Notes: generated from the letters alone by a model not told the origin. DNA of 34,393 nucleotides from Sedimenticola sp. (GCA_026983675.1 JALSTP010000190.1:1-34393), one strand, 5' to 3'. Numbered from the stretch's first letter, positions 15,946 through 24,574 are shown. Made by a program: numbers and translations.

Positions 15946-16560
15946 TCAGGAATCTCCCGGCCGCGCCGTCTGTTGATAGAAGCTGAGCACCTTGCGTACG
16001 TAGTCCTGGGTCTCTGGGTAGGGAGGGACACGATTGCCATACTGACGCACGGCCTTTTCACCGGCGTTGTAGGCGGCCAGAGCCAGCTTGAGGTCGTAAC
16101 GAAACATCTCCAGGAGTTCACGCAGGTAGCGGGCGCCCCCTTCAAGGTTGGCCTTGGGGTCGCGCCGGTCGCTAATACCGAGCCGCCGCGCTGTCTCCGG
16201 CATCAACTGCATCAGCCCCACTGCTCCCGTGCTCGACGTGGCATTGGGATCATAGAGGGATTCAACCCGAACCACCGCGTTCAACAGTTCGGGCCGCAGT
16301 TGCCAGCGTTCGGCTACCGCCCGTATCAAGGGCTCAAAACGCTTGCGATTACGCTGAAAGGCCTTGGCATTGACGCGGGAGGTTTTGCGCTCAAAGGCCG
16401 TCGAACGCCACAGCAGGCGGAACCCCGGCCGCTTGATGGGACGGTTGGTGTAATGCATGACCCCATCGGGGCCAAGGTACTTGTAGACCACCGCTGCCGT
16501 CCCCTGTGGCAGCACTATCCCCAACGCCAATATGAAAATCGCAACCGATGAACGAAGCAT
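15946..16560 (-). CDS. DUF4124 - lytic transglycosylase (SLT) exported protein
   Basis: Predicted periplasmic peptidoglycan lytic transglycosylase of 204 residues. A signal peptide (MLRSSVAIFILALGIVLPQG, cleaved near TAA) is followed by a DUF4124-type strand motif (YKYLGPDGVMHYTNRP) and a Slt70-like domain. The catalytic Glu is in VVRVESLYDP, followed by GAVGLMQLMPETA and LALAAYNAGE. The start is ATG 16560, which puts the signal peptide at the N-terminus; longer readings to 16716 have no ribosome site. It converges with the glycosyltransferase gene, 50 bases apart, with no clear terminator between. Confidence 0.92.
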   Translation of the reverse strand: MLRSSVAIFILALGIVLPQGTAAVVYKYLGPDGVMHYTNRPIKRPGFRLLWRSTAFERKTSRVNAKAFQRNRKRFEPLIRAVAERWQLRPELLNAVVRVESLYDPNATSSTGAVGLMQLMPETARRLGISDRRDPKANLEGGARYLRELLEMFRYDLKLALAAYNAGEKAVRQYGNRVPPYPETQDYVRKVLSFYQQTARPGDS

Positions 16561-16772
16561 CAAACGTTTACCCGTAACGAAATCTGATCCTTTGCTCCAC
16601 GACGGAAGCCCCATTCCGCACTTCCACCCCCAGTGTACTCGGCTTGCGCCACGGAATCCTTGAACCGCGACACGCCGCAGATGCCTTTCTATTGACCTGT
16701 CGATCAAACAGGTCATCCCGACCTATTGATTGCATGCCCTCTTCCTTCGGCGATCTTACCCATAATATTTTT

Positions 16773-16812
16773 ATATTAACCCGACAATTCTTAATTGCCG
16801 GATTGATAATAT
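16773..16812. repeat. Minimal hairpin with the MITE-family end motif
   Basis: ATATTAACCCGACAATT is followed after CTT by AATTGCCGGATTGATAAT, its imperfect inverted copy. The left half matches the ends of copies A-C (ATTAACCCGGCAA) with one change. It may be two element ends fused after loss of the interior. It lies in the 300-base gap between the divergently placed SLT and RRM-like genes, which otherwise shows nothing I can name. Confidence 0.5.
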
Positions 16813-16860
16813 TTCCCGGACGAAAAAAATCCAGTGTCACCCCCTCTCCGATACCATCAA

Positions 16861-17304
16861 TTAGGTCCGGGAGAAATCGGCCAGCCCCTCGATCTCGATC
16901 TGCGGCCGGCGAATGGTGCGTATTCGCAGCTTGGCGCGCCGCCGGTCACCACGCCGACGATCGTCAAAGGCGAGATCGTCTCCGTCAGCATAATAGCGCC
17001 GGCGGTCCTTATAGCTCGAGCGCCGAAAATACTTGCGGACCTCCACCGGCTTACCGCGAATTCGTTCCCCATCCAGTCTGTTGATCAGGGAGAGGGCCGC
17101 CTTGGCCGGCTGCACCGAGATCAACCCATGATACTCGATGTGTCCGTTTTCGAGATCCTCGATGCGCAGAATCTCACATTTGTCCACCTGCGGCTGCGAT
17201 ACGAAAGGCAGACGCCACCAGAAACGGTGAGTCGCCTTGTCCACAAAACGGCCGAGTTCCCGTCTGGAAACCCCTTCAGGAATGCGTCTGACAAAGATAT
17301 ACAT
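16861..17304 (-). CDS. RRM-like RNA-binding protein with basic tail
   Basis: A 147-residue protein with MYIFVRRIPEGVSRRELGRFV at the N-terminus, a beta-alpha start like an RNA recognition motif. EYHGLISVQPAKAALSLINRL and GKPVEVRKYF match the remaining strands and helix. The C-terminal 60 residues are very rich in Arg and Asp (YKDRRRYYADG, DRRRGDRRRAK). ATG 17304 is preceded by GGGGAGGAAA; the earlier GTG-type start at 17343 is not needed. I recall similar proteins in gammaproteobacteria annotated only as RNA-binding. Its target is unknown. Confidence 0.75.
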   Translation of the reverse strand: MYIFVRRIPEGVSRRELGRFVDKATHRFWWRLPFVSQPQVDKCEILRIEDLENGHIEYHGLISVQPAKAALSLINRLDGERIRGKPVEVRKYFRRSSYKDRRRYYADGDDLAFDDRRRGDRRRAKLRIRTIRRPQIEIEGLADFSRT

Positions 17305-17382
17305 TTTCCTCCCCTCGGCGCTGCTGTCCCTACGATGTACCAATTATATGCCATCCACGCCCGTGCGTTGCAAAATGTCATT

Positions 17383-17871
17383 TCATCGCCCGCAACACTT
17401 TTTGTATTTTCTGCCGCTGCCACACGGGCAGGGATCGTTGCGCCCCACCTTTGGTGCATCGTGTTTGCGGGGTTTCGGCGCCACAAACTCACCATCCACG
17501 TAGTACCAGACGCCCTCGACCCGCTGAAACCGGGCGATTTCGTGGTGTATGCGGTGCACACCCTTTTCATGGAATCGGGCAACGAACTCCACCACGCCTT
17601 CGTCGTCTCCCTCACCTCCCCGTTCCACCGAGCGCACCTCCAGCCCCTCCCAACCGGCCTCGCGCGCCCAGCGGCGGGTGGCCTCGATATCGTGGTCGTC
17701 ACGGTGCTCGGGATGCAGGGTTTCATGCAGATACTCCACGTCGCCCTGCAGATAGGCGCTGTAACGCGAACGCATCAGCGCCTCGGCCGTCGCCGCCTGT
17801 TTCTCCCTGGCCAACAGAGGGGCGCAGCATGCCCCCGCTGCCCGCCCGGAACCGCAACCACACATCGTCAT
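17383..17871 (-). CDS. ychJ: YchJ family protein (UPF0225) with SEC-C zinc motif
   Basis: A 162-residue cytoplasmic protein. The N-terminal CGCGSG, then ACCAPLL, the central [20 protein letters not shown] and the C-terminal [19 protein letters not shown] are the YchJ architecture, an NTF2-like core flanked by SEC-C-type Cys clusters that bind zinc. The function of YchJ is not established. GGAGGTGG lies eight bases before ATG 17871. It is transcribed toward the RRM-like gene, which begins 79 bases downstream, so the two may share a transcript. Repeat copy B lies just upstream. Confidence 0.92.
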   Translation of the reverse strand: MTMCGCGSGRAAGACCAPLLAREKQAATAEALMRSRYSAYLQGDVEYLHETLHPEHRDDHDIEATRRWAREAGWEGLEVRSVERGGEGDDEGVVEFVARFHEKGVHRIHHEIARFQRVEGVWYYVDGEFVAPKPRKHDAPKVGRNDPCPCGSGRKYKKCCGR

Positions 17872-17910
17872 CTCTCGCCACCTCCACTTATGGTCAGAAT
17901 CGCAATAACA

Positions 17911-18120
17911 TTATTAACCCGGCAACACTATATATCGCATTCAGGGCTTCAGGCAGGCAAGGGGCATTCCCTTGCCAAGGTCGCTCCAGTGCATCCATGC
18001 ACTTGCGACACTTGGACATCCTGTCCAGCGCACTGGAACGCAGGTCCGGCGCCTGCCTGAAGCCCCTCACCCTATGATATTCAAAGACAGGCTGCGGCTG
18101 AATACGATATATATTGTTGC
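17911..18120. mobile_element. MITE-like element, copy B (internal deletion, damaged right end)
   Basis: The left end TTATTAACCCGGCAACACTA is complete. The right end stops at ATATTGTTGC and then runs into unrelated ATCCAACCC, so its outer 10 bases are lost. The core is about 25 bases shorter than in A and C: at the left the sequence passes from GGCTTCAGGCAGGC straight to AAGGGGCATT, consistent with deletion between short TGCC-type repeats. Once the copies are turned so that the arms match, B has the same core orientation as A and the opposite of C. It separates YchJ from the exported protein gene. Confidence 0.82.
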
Positions 18121-18165
18121 ATCCAACCCACGCGCGCGGTTGAGGGTTCCGCGACGACCGCTCTG

Positions 18166-18804
18166 CTATTTCCTGGCGGCAACATTTTTTCCCTGTCTTG
18201 CCCTCGGTAGAAAGGCGAGGCTGCTGAGAACCTGTTTCAGTTCTTTCTTGACCGCTGCATAGTCGTCGAAGAGAAACACCACATAGGCATCGGCCACGGT
18301 GCTGCGATGCATGGCGAGCACCAGCCCCTGTTTGTACTGGCTGCCGTAGTCGGGGGCGACATCGAAGACCCCGGCCGCCGCCCAGTCGGCGTTGAACAAC
18401 TGTCTTGCCTGCTCCACCGGATACTCCTTGGTCGGTGTATAGCCTCCCCCAGAGAGACGGGTGGCCACCGACTGGAACATCAGCGGGAAGATGTGATTGG
18501 GATCAGGGGCCGAACCATGGGGGTCGTCGTACTCGATGTGCAACCGCTTGAAAGGCCGTACCGTATAACGAATCTCCAGCCGTCCATCGGGGCTCGCTAC
18601 GGCCCTGTCATAGTCGAACACCTCATTCGGGCGCACCGCTTTTTCACGATACCCTTCGGGGAGTTGCAAACGCATCTCGCTCTCGTCGATTAACGCAGTG
18701 AATCCGGGATAATCCCCGGCAACGGGCGCGCCGCTCTGGGCGGCGGGCGCGGCCATCAGGCCCAATGAAACCATCGACAAAAGCATCGTCATCAGAGGCT
18801 TCAT
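18166..18804 (-). CDS. Exported protein of unknown function, coupled to a TPR gene
   Basis: A 212-residue secreted protein with a signal peptide (MKPLMTMLLSMVSLGLMAAP, cleavage near AQS). The mature part includes YPGFTALIDESEMRLQLPEGY, LEIRYTVRPFKRLHIEYDD and VADAYVVFLFDDYAAVKKEL. I do not recognise the family. It has no cysteine near the cleavage site, so it is not an obvious lipoprotein. Its ATG (18804) overlaps the TPR gene's TGA as ATGA, giving translational coupling. As the last gene after the cytochrome and TPR genes, it may be a periplasmic partner of that system. Confidence 0.8.
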   Translation of the reverse strand: MKPLMTMLLSMVSLGLMAAPAAQSGAPVAGDYPGFTALIDESEMRLQLPEGYREKAVRPNEVFDYDRAVASPDGRLEIRYTVRPFKRLHIEYDDPHGSAPDPNHIFPLMFQSVATRLSGGGYTPTKEYPVEQARQLFNADWAAAGVFDVAPDYGSQYKQGLVLAMHRSTVADAYVVFLFDDYAAVKKELKQVLSSLAFLPRARQGKNVAARK

Positions 18805-19625
18805 GGCGTCTTCTCCTTTGTGACCTCTGTTTTGGATTCCGCGGGCTTGTCTGCCGATTTGGCCACTTGGCCGGTGGACCATCTCTTGAGAATCGCCTGC
18901 GCGCTCTGTTTCCATTTCTCGTTCTTGCTGAGTTCGATGAAACGCTTGAGATCGGCCTCTGCGTCCTTCCGCCGCCCCAGGATGTCGTACACCATGGCGC
19001 GATTGAAATAGGGCGCCGGCGTATGGGGATCGACGGCGATACAACGATCGAAATCCTGCAACGCCTCTTGGTTCCTTGCCGCCTTCACCCGGAGCACCCC
19101 GCGGTTGAAACGCGCAGACAGGTTGTCAGGCTGCAGTTCGATAGCGCGATCGAGGTCCGCCATCGCCTCTTTCTTGCGTCCGAACTGGAGATAGGCCTGA
19201 GCGCGGTTGACGAGGATGCGGGCATCCTTGGGCGCCAGTGTGGCGGCCTTTTCGAGGTCTTCGAGTGCATTGGCATATTTCTGTTGCTGCAGGTAGAGGC
19301 TGCCGCGCACTGCATAGAGGTCGGCGTTGTCGCCGTACCGGGCGATGGCCTCGTCGAGGGTCTGCATCGCCAGCGGTGTGCGCCCCTCCTGCTGATGTTG
19401 CAGGGCCACCTTTATCAGGCTCTCGGGCCCCAGGGTGGCGTGGGGGTTGTATTGCCCGTGCGGCCCCCTGACGACCGAAGCCGACTGATTCATGGCCTCC
19501 TGCCCCGGCGCAGCCGCTGAGGGATCCGCCAAGGAGATTGCGGCGAGGAGGGACAGAATGGCGCCAACCCCCGTCAACCACGATCGATTCGGCAATTTTG
19601 AATGTTGTTTTCGACTCATCTTCAT
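18801..19625 (-). CDS. Exported tetratricopeptide-repeat protein
   Basis: A 274-residue protein with an N-terminal hydrophobic segment (SWLTGVGAILSLLAAISLAD) acting as signal peptide or anchor. It has about five TPR units, for example YANALEDLEKAATLAPKDAR, EAMADLDRAIELQPDN and EALQDFDRCIAVDPHTP. The C-terminal tail is rich in Lys, Glu and Ser. TPR proteins in the envelope usually assemble or dock multi-protein complexes. ATG 19625 has GGAG six bases upstream; codon 3 is also an ATG. The 12-heme cytochrome gene ends 127 bases upstream across a hairpin, so the TPR pair may be co-transcribed at a lower level. Confidence 0.85.
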   Translation of the reverse strand: MKMSRKQHSKLPNRSWLTGVGAILSLLAAISLADPSAAAPGQEAMNQSASVVRGPHGQYNPHATLGPESLIKVALQHQQEGRTPLAMQTLDEAIARYGDNADLYAVRGSLYLQQQKYANALEDLEKAATLAPKDARILVNRAQAYLQFGRKKEAMADLDRAIELQPDNLSARFNRGVLRVKAARNQEALQDFDRCIAVDPHTPAPYFNRAMVYDILGRRKDAEADLKRFIELSKNEKWKQSAQAILKRWSTGQVAKSADKPAESKTEVTKEKTP

Positions 19626-19668
19626 GACCTGCTCCGAAGCCCTTGTGTGGTAAGGGGTGCCGGTGAAG

Positions 19669-19702
19669 GAAAGGCCCGTCATGAGAACACGACGGGCCTT
19701 TC
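19669..19702 (-). terminator. Hairpin terminator after the cytochrome gene (distal)
   Basis: GAAAGGCCCGTC and GACGGGCCTTTC form a perfect 12-bp stem around a 10-base loop. Read on the minus strand the stem runs into TTTCCTTC. It is the better of two hairpins downstream of the cytochrome gene and probably terminates or attenuates transcription before the TPR gene. Confidence 0.65.
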
Positions 19703-19714
19703 GGTTTGTGCCTG

Positions 19715-19739
19715 CACTCCTGGCCCGGGGCCAGGAGTG
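19715..19739. terminator. Hairpin just downstream of the cytochrome stop
   Basis: CACTCCTGGCCC and GGGCCAGGAGTG form a 12-bp inverted repeat with a one-base centre, 13 bases after the cytochrome stop. A nearly loop-free palindrome would need to open to form an RNA hairpin. It may protect the 3' end of the mRNA or act together with the next hairpin. Confidence 0.5.
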
Positions 19740-19752
19740 TGCCCAGTCTACG

Positions 19753-22152
19753 CTATTTCTTCGACTTGGACGCGGCGTAGGTCTTGAGCAGCTTGTTCAG
19801 CATCTCGATGTGCTGCGCATCGGTGAGTTGACCCGGCGTGGAGACCTTGTCCCACAGCTGCTTGTTGGTCATTTCACGATGGCAACCCATGCAGAGACCC
19901 GTGCGCTCCATGGCCTGTCGCATCTCCTTCGGCAGCGACCGGGAGAGCGGCCAGTGGGTGCCCACGGTCTGGGTCTGCTCGCCATTCTTGACGATGGTTG
20001 ACCAGTCGTAGTCCAGTGCGGAAATCTTCTGGATCTGGATCTTGTAACGGTTGGGAATCACCTTGCCCGTCTTTTGATCGATCAGATCCTCGACGACATC
20101 CACCGGATACCGGGTCTGGAACACCCCGCCCGCGATCCCGTAGCCAAGCGCCTTGGGATTGTTGTGGCAAGACTCGCAGGTCCGTGCCTTGCGCTGCGCC
20201 GAGTGCGGCTGCACCGGGGCCATGTCGATGCCATCCGGCACCCGCTTTTGCCCCAGTTCCTTCTGCTCGTCGTAGGACTTGGCCATCTGGTTGAGCGCCA
20301 CCGCCTTGCCGTCACGTCCGATAACGGTGTAGACCACCTGGCAACCCGGCATCAGCGGCGTCACGCGCCCTTCGCCGTTGATCCCCAGGACCGGCTCTTC
20401 CCAACGCAGGTAGGAGCGCGTCTCGAACACCTTGCCCGGGCTCTTGATGCCGTGGGTCCCGAGCGGCGACTCGGCGGTCTGGCCGTTGTCGGTGCGTTTG
20501 GAACCGCCGGCGATCCAGTCGGTGTCCATGTAGGGCTTGCCTTTCTTGTCCTTGCCGTAGTTGACCTGGACGTGACAGCCATAGCACTGCGGCACCCATG
20601 ACGCATGGCAGGTATAGCACTCCAGGCTCTCCTGGTGCTTCTTCACCTTGCTCATGGCCACCATGGCGTCAGGGCTCTTCCAGCTGTTGTCGAGGGCGAT
20701 CTGCTTCAGCAGCGGGACCTCGAAATCGTTGCCGGTCGCCGAGTGCAGGATCACCTTTTTGCCTTCCTTCACCACGTTACCGAAGGGGTTGCCCCGGGTG
20801 GTCTTGAGGTATCCGTCCTTCTTGTCGTACGTGGTGGCAAAGGCCGCCGTCTCCGCCATCAACTCCTGCCCCAGACCTCTGCCCTTATCCGCCAGTTTGC
20901 CCTTGAACTCCTCGGAGTAACCCAGAGGCAGCTCCCAGGGAAATTTATCAGGCGTGCCATGACAGTCCTGACACTCGATCTCTACCTGCGCCAGCGTGGT
21001 GCCGAAGATGTTGCCATCGCCGTGCATGTCGATGGACGTGTGGCAGTCCTGACAGAGCATGCCGCCCTTTGGGTTGCCGGGCCGGCTCTGGTCGATCTGG
21101 TGATGCAGATCGTCGGAGATGAAGAGATACTTCTTGGTGTGCAGCTTCGGCTGCTTCATGCCTTTCTCGTCCCACGGCGACCCATATGGAAACTCCATCA
21201 ACCCCTGATAGGTCACACCGATACGCTTGCCGCGGTTGTGGCAACTGTTGCAGGTCTCTACAGGGATACCTGAATACTCCACGTCACCGTGTTTGACCTT
21301 GGTCTTGCGGGTGGCCTGAAGCTTGTGTACCAACATATGGCCCTTCTCGTTCTTGTCGATGGTGGGGTCGTTGCCCTCGTAGTAGCCCTCGTTACCATAG
21401 GGTATATGGCAGGAGGAGCACCCCATGCCACGGTAGTCACCCCGCTTCTCACGGCCTTTGACGCCGACATGGCAGCGCTGGCATTGCTGGCGCTGATAGG
21501 TGAATCCCGCCAGTTTCGGATCCTTCTCGATCTCCTCGACGGAAGGCTGCGGAATCTGCTTCAACTCGGTGGGAAACTGATCCTTGTGGGCAGCGATCAT
21601 CGCCTTCATGTATGCCTTGTACTCCTTGGTCCCCACCTGCGGCACCTGACCATCCGTGTCCTTCACGTCGTAGTCCCCCCAGGGCACCTTGTGGTTCTGC
21701 ACCTCCTTGATCCCCCAGGTATGGAGATTGCCCTGGATCTTTCCCGCCTCGGTGTTCATCAGGGCCCGTTCCAGCCGGTAGGGATATCCGGCATGGCACT
21801 GCCCGCAGGTATTGTTGGCGATCCAGATCGATCCGGGATCGGGGTAGAAGGTCTTGGGACCGGCGCCGCTCTTGAGCCCTTTCGGCGCCCCGCTATGGGC
21901 CTCCTTCGCGGTCAGCCCCATCGGGTTTCCCCCATGACAGACGACGCATCCGTTGGCATCTCCATTGGCCTGACCCAATGCCTGGATCTGCAACATCATC
22001 GGCGTCTTCGCGTCCCGGATCTCTTCGATACCCTCATGACAGCTCAGACACCCTTTTGCCTTGGCCGTCGCCGGACTCACTTTCTCAGGCACACCTGCCT
22101 GAACCCAGTTGGCCAGACTGATGGCCATCAGGATGAACAATAGTCGTTTCAT
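19753..22152 (-). CDS. Secreted dodecaheme c-type cytochrome
   Basis: A 799-residue periplasmic or outer-surface electron-transfer protein. A signal peptide (MKRLLFILMAISLANWVQAG) is followed by twelve CxxCH heme sites at about residues 34, 68, 116, 223, 244, 301, 367, 394, 511, 522, 658 and 755. They read CLSCH, CVVCH, CGQCH, CQRCH, CSSCH, CNSCH, CQDCH (twice), CYTCH, CYGCH, CESCH and CMGCH. Hemes 9 and 10 are only 11 residues apart. There is no transmembrane segment beyond the signal. I do not recognise it as nitrite reductase, hydroxylamine oxidoreductase or MtrA/OmcA, and no catalytic signature is visible. AAGGGGGGAAG precedes ATG 22152. Confidence 0.92.
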   Translation of the reverse strand: MKRLLFILMAISLANWVQAGVPEKVSPATAKAKGCLSCHEGIEEIRDAKTPMMLQIQALGQANGDANGCVVCHGGNPMGLTAKEAHSGAPKGLKSGAGPKTFYPDPGSIWIANNTCGQCHAGYPYRLERALMNTEAGKIQGNLHTWGIKEVQNHKVPWGDYDVKDTDGQVPQVGTKEYKAYMKAMIAAHKDQFPTELKQIPQPSVEEIEKDPKLAGFTYQRQQCQRCHVGVKGREKRGDYRGMGCSSCHIPYGNEGYYEGNDPTIDKNEKGHMLVHKLQATRKTKVKHGDVEYSGIPVETCNSCHNRGKRIGVTYQGLMEFPYGSPWDEKGMKQPKLHTKKYLFISDDLHHQIDQSRPGNPKGGMLCQDCHTSIDMHGDGNIFGTTLAQVEIECQDCHGTPDKFPWELPLGYSEEFKGKLADKGRGLGQELMAETAAFATTYDKKDGYLKTTRGNPFGNVVKEGKKVILHSATGNDFEVPLLKQIALDNSWKSPDAMVAMSKVKKHQESLECYTCHASWVPQCYGCHVQVNYGKDKKGKPYMDTDWIAGGSKRTDNGQTAESPLGTHGIKSPGKVFETRSYLRWEEPVLGINGEGRVTPLMPGCQVVYTVIGRDGKAVALNQMAKSYDEQKELGQKRVPDGIDMAPVQPHSAQRKARTCESCHNNPKALGYGIAGGVFQTRYPVDVVEDLIDQKTGKVIPNRYKIQIQKISALDYDWSTIVKNGEQTQTVGTHWPLSRSLPKEMRQAMERTGLCMGCHREMTNKQLWDKVSTPGQLTDAQHIEMLNKLLKTYAASKSKK

Positions 22153-22616
22153 CGCTCACTTCCCCCCTTGAACTGTTTGGACTTCATTCAGGTCTGGACC
22201 GCAACGAGCCCATGGGCAAACGGGACGATCCCCCTCGGTTTAATGGCATGATTCGTACCTTAATTCTTGAGATGGATAGTCAGGATTCGCGGATCGCAAT
22301 AAAAATCGTGGCATCGCCGGGCGTTACATCCACAAGATATTGATTGCACGGCGGTTGACGGCCGAATCAGCGCTTCGTCCGCAGTACATGCCGGGAAATC
22401 CCCAATCCGATACGTCGCGCGGGCATCGCGAAAGAACGCTCTTGTCACCCTCCTTCTGAACATTTCATTCAATTTTCGCAAAGAACATGGAACGCAATGT
22501 TCATAGTGCCCCCGCAACATCCGAATGCCGCTTTCACTGCGCCGGGATCCGTCCGGGCTACTCATTGGGATCGAGGCGGACAAGGCGGTTCGGCGCACGG
22601 TAGAATGGGATACACC
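22153..22616. promoter_or_regulatory. Divergent control region between the cytochrome and the small Cys protein
   Basis: This 464-base gap separates divergent genes and must hold promoters for both. An inverted repeat, GAACAT (22483-22488) and ATGTTC (22497-22502), is a possible operator. TAGAAT at about 22600-22606, shortly before the ATG at 22617, could be a -10 box that leaves little or no leader. The minus-strand frame of 191 codons across this region is not convincing as a gene. I see no repeat element here. Confidence 0.4.
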
Positions 22617-22907
22617 ATGAGTACTGCATCTGGAAAACCCGACACCCGCACCGCCATGAGGCGTCTCATCGAGGAGGCCAGGGCCACTTTTCCGTTCGAC
22701 GCCCCCGAGGCGCAAATCTGCGCGGATGGCTGCGACGGTTGCTCCATGAAACTGCTGGAATTCATTGGCCAACAACTGGACGAGTGGGAGGTCCGCCTCG
22801 ACGACGGCGAACGGCCCGACTTCGGCGATCTCCACCGTCTGGGCCGCCTGTGCAGGAAGACCTTCGATGTGCTAAAGCGCAACGGGCTAGTGGACACACC
22901 GATATGA
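22617..22907 (+). CDS. Small conserved protein with CxxxCxxC motif
   Basis: A 96-residue soluble protein with ICADGCDGCSMKLLEFIGQQ near residue 35, where C-x3-C-x2-C could bind a metal or iron-sulfur cluster. Asp/Glu-rich helices follow (LDEWEVRLDDGERPDFGDL) and it ends RKTFDVLKRNGLV. I recall similar proteins in Pseudomonas and relatives, without known function. ATG 22617 or the in-frame ATG four codons earlier (22605) could start it; neither has a ribosome site. The stop overlaps the symporter ATG as ATGA (22904-22907), so the two products are made together. Confidence 0.78.
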   Translation: MSTASGKPDTRTAMRRLIEEARATFPFDAPEAQICADGCDGCSMKLLEFIGQQLDEWEVRLDDGERPDFGDLHRLGRLCRKTFDVLKRNGLVDTPI

Positions 22908-24406
22908 ACAGCGGCCAAATCATCATTGGTCTCACCTTTCTGGTGTACATCCTGGCGATGCTGGCCATTGGCTGGGTGGGTTATCGCCGCACGAGCGACC
23001 TCTCCGACTTTGTGCTCGGCGGGCGCTCCCTGGGCAGTTGGGTCACGGCCCTGAGCGCCAGCGCCTCGGACATGAGCGGCTGGCTTCTGCTGGGCCTGCC
23101 GGGCTTTGCCTATCTTTCCGGCATGGAGTCGTTATGGCTCTCCGGCGGGCTGCTGGCGGGCACTTGGCTCAACTGGCGTTTCCTCGCTGCGCGGCTGCGA
23201 CGTTACAGCGAAGCGGCGCACAATGCCCTCACCCTGCCTGCCTTCTTCGCCCATCGTTTTCACGATGACAGCGGCCTGTTGCGCGGCCTCTCGGCGCTGT
23301 TCATCCTGATCTTCTTTCTTTTCTATACTGCATCGGGTCTGGTGGCGGGTGGCAAACTGTTTTCATCGGTGTTCGGCCTGCCCTATACCTGGGCGGTCAT
23401 TGGCGGCGCGCTGGTGATCATCCTCTACACATCTTTCGGCGGTTTCCTCGCCGTCTCCTGGACCGACCTGGTGCAAGGACTGCTCATGGCGGCAGCGCTG
23501 ATCGCCGTGCCCCTTATGGCGTTCACACAACTGGGCGGCGCCTCGGCCATCGCCGGGAAGATCACCCATTACAACCCGCACCTGCTCGACCCCTTCACCG
23601 ACGGCAAAGGCGCGCCCCTGACCCTGACCGCCATCGTCTCGCTGATGGCCTGGGGCCTCGGCTATTTCGGCCAGCCGCACATCCTCGCCCGTTTCAAGGC
23701 GATCCGTTCACCGGAACAACTGCCCCGCGCCCGGCGCATCGCCATCACCTGGGTCGCTGTATCCCTGGCCGGGGCATCCCTGGTTGGACTGGTCGGCGTC
23801 CCCATGCTCAACCCCCCGCTCGCGGACGCTGACTCGGAGAAGGTCTTCATCCATCTGGTTAACCTCCTGTTCCATCCCGTCGTCGCCGGTATCTGCCTGG
23901 CCGCCATCCTGGCCGCCATCATGAGCACCGCCGATTCGCAACTCCTGGTGGCCTCCAGCGCATTCACCGAAGACCTCTACAAGGGCCTCGTCGGACGCGA
24001 CGCCGATGAACAGAACCGGGTGCGCCTTGGCCGACTGGCGGTATGGGGAATCGCCCTGCTGGCCACCCTGCTCGCCCTCGATCCCGAAAGCAAGGTACTC
24101 GACCTGGTTGCCTATGCCTGGGCCGGCTTCGGCGCGGCCTTCGGCCCGCCGCTGATCCTGGCGCTCTTCTGGCGCCGCATGACCCGCAATGGCGCCCTTG
24201 CCGGAATCTGTGCCGGCGGCATCACCGTAGTGGCCTGGAAACAGCTTCATGGCGGTCTGTTCGACCTCTACGAGATCGTCCCGGGATTCCTGCTCGCCAC
24301 CCTCGCCACGCTACTCGTCAGCCTGTCTGACCCGCCACCGGCAAAGGCGACTACCGACCTGTTTGATGAGGTAGCGGAAGCTTCTCAGAAAAATCGCTAC
24401 GGATGA
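22904..24406 (+). CDS. putP: Sodium/proline symporter (SSS family)
   Basis: A 500-residue inner-membrane sodium:solute symporter. Features typical of PutP are the N-terminal SDFVLGGRSLGSWVTALSAS, then ASDMSGWLLLGLPG, the DLVQGLLM helix and LAAIMSTADSQLLVASSAF, where the sodium site lies. About 13 transmembrane helices are evident. ATG 22904 is chosen because it gives a normal N-terminal helix and overlaps the preceding stop; a longer frame from 22739 is out of step with the upstream gene. Proline is the most likely substrate, but no putA lies nearby, so another solute cannot be excluded. Confidence 0.9.
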   Translation: MNSGQIIIGLTFLVYILAMLAIGWVGYRRTSDLSDFVLGGRSLGSWVTALSASASDMSGWLLLGLPGFAYLSGMESLWLSGGLLAGTWLNWRFLAARLRRYSEAAHNALTLPAFFAHRFHDDSGLLRGLSALFILIFFLFYTASGLVAGGKLFSSVFGLPYTWAVIGGALVIILYTSFGGFLAVSWTDLVQGLLMAAALIAVPLMAFTQLGGASAIAGKITHYNPHLLDPFTDGKGAPLTLTAIVSLMAWGLGYFGQPHILARFKAIRSPEQLPRARRIAITWVAVSLAGASLVGLVGVPMLNPPLADADSEKVFIHLVNLLFHPVVAGICLAAILAAIMSTADSQLLVASSAFTEDLYKGLVGRDADEQNRVRLGRLAVWGIALLATLLALDPESKVLDLVAYAWAGFGAAFGPPLILALFWRRMTRNGALAGICAGGITVVAWKQLHGGLFDLYEIVPGFLLATLATLLVSLSDPPPAKATTDLFDEVAEASQKNRYG

Positions 24407-24471
24407 AGGCCAACCGTCTCCGGCATAACACACATGGCCGTCCCATTGCCTCCTCGCCATCGCCGATCGTT

Positions 24472-24486
24472 ATATCTTCGTGATAT
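24472..24486. promoter_or_regulatory. Candidate operator upstream of the Met-rich gene
   Basis: ATATC and GATAT flank TTCGT about 90 bases before the Met-rich protein start, within a wider AT-rich patch (TTATATC then GTGATATTTA). An OmpR-family regulator encoded two genes on could bind here. No second copy was found before msrP, which weakens the idea. Confidence 0.3.
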
Positions 24487-24574
24487 TTACGTGATCCAGC
24501 CTTTATCTCCGTCTGTTTTACTTCTTTCCGTGGCTTGCAAAGGCCCACCGTTTATCAATAGAGAGGGAAAAACC

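Noticed and set aside
19753-22152. Assignment of the cytochrome as NrfA, HAO or an MtrA/OmcA protein
   Set aside because: No CxxCK site, no HAO-type crosslinking Tyr context, and the heme number and spacing do not fit ten-heme Mtr proteins.
22260-22835. 191-codon minus-strand frame between the cytochrome and putP
   Set aside because: It overlaps the small Cys protein on the other strand, has no ribosome site and a composition typical of non-coding sequence.
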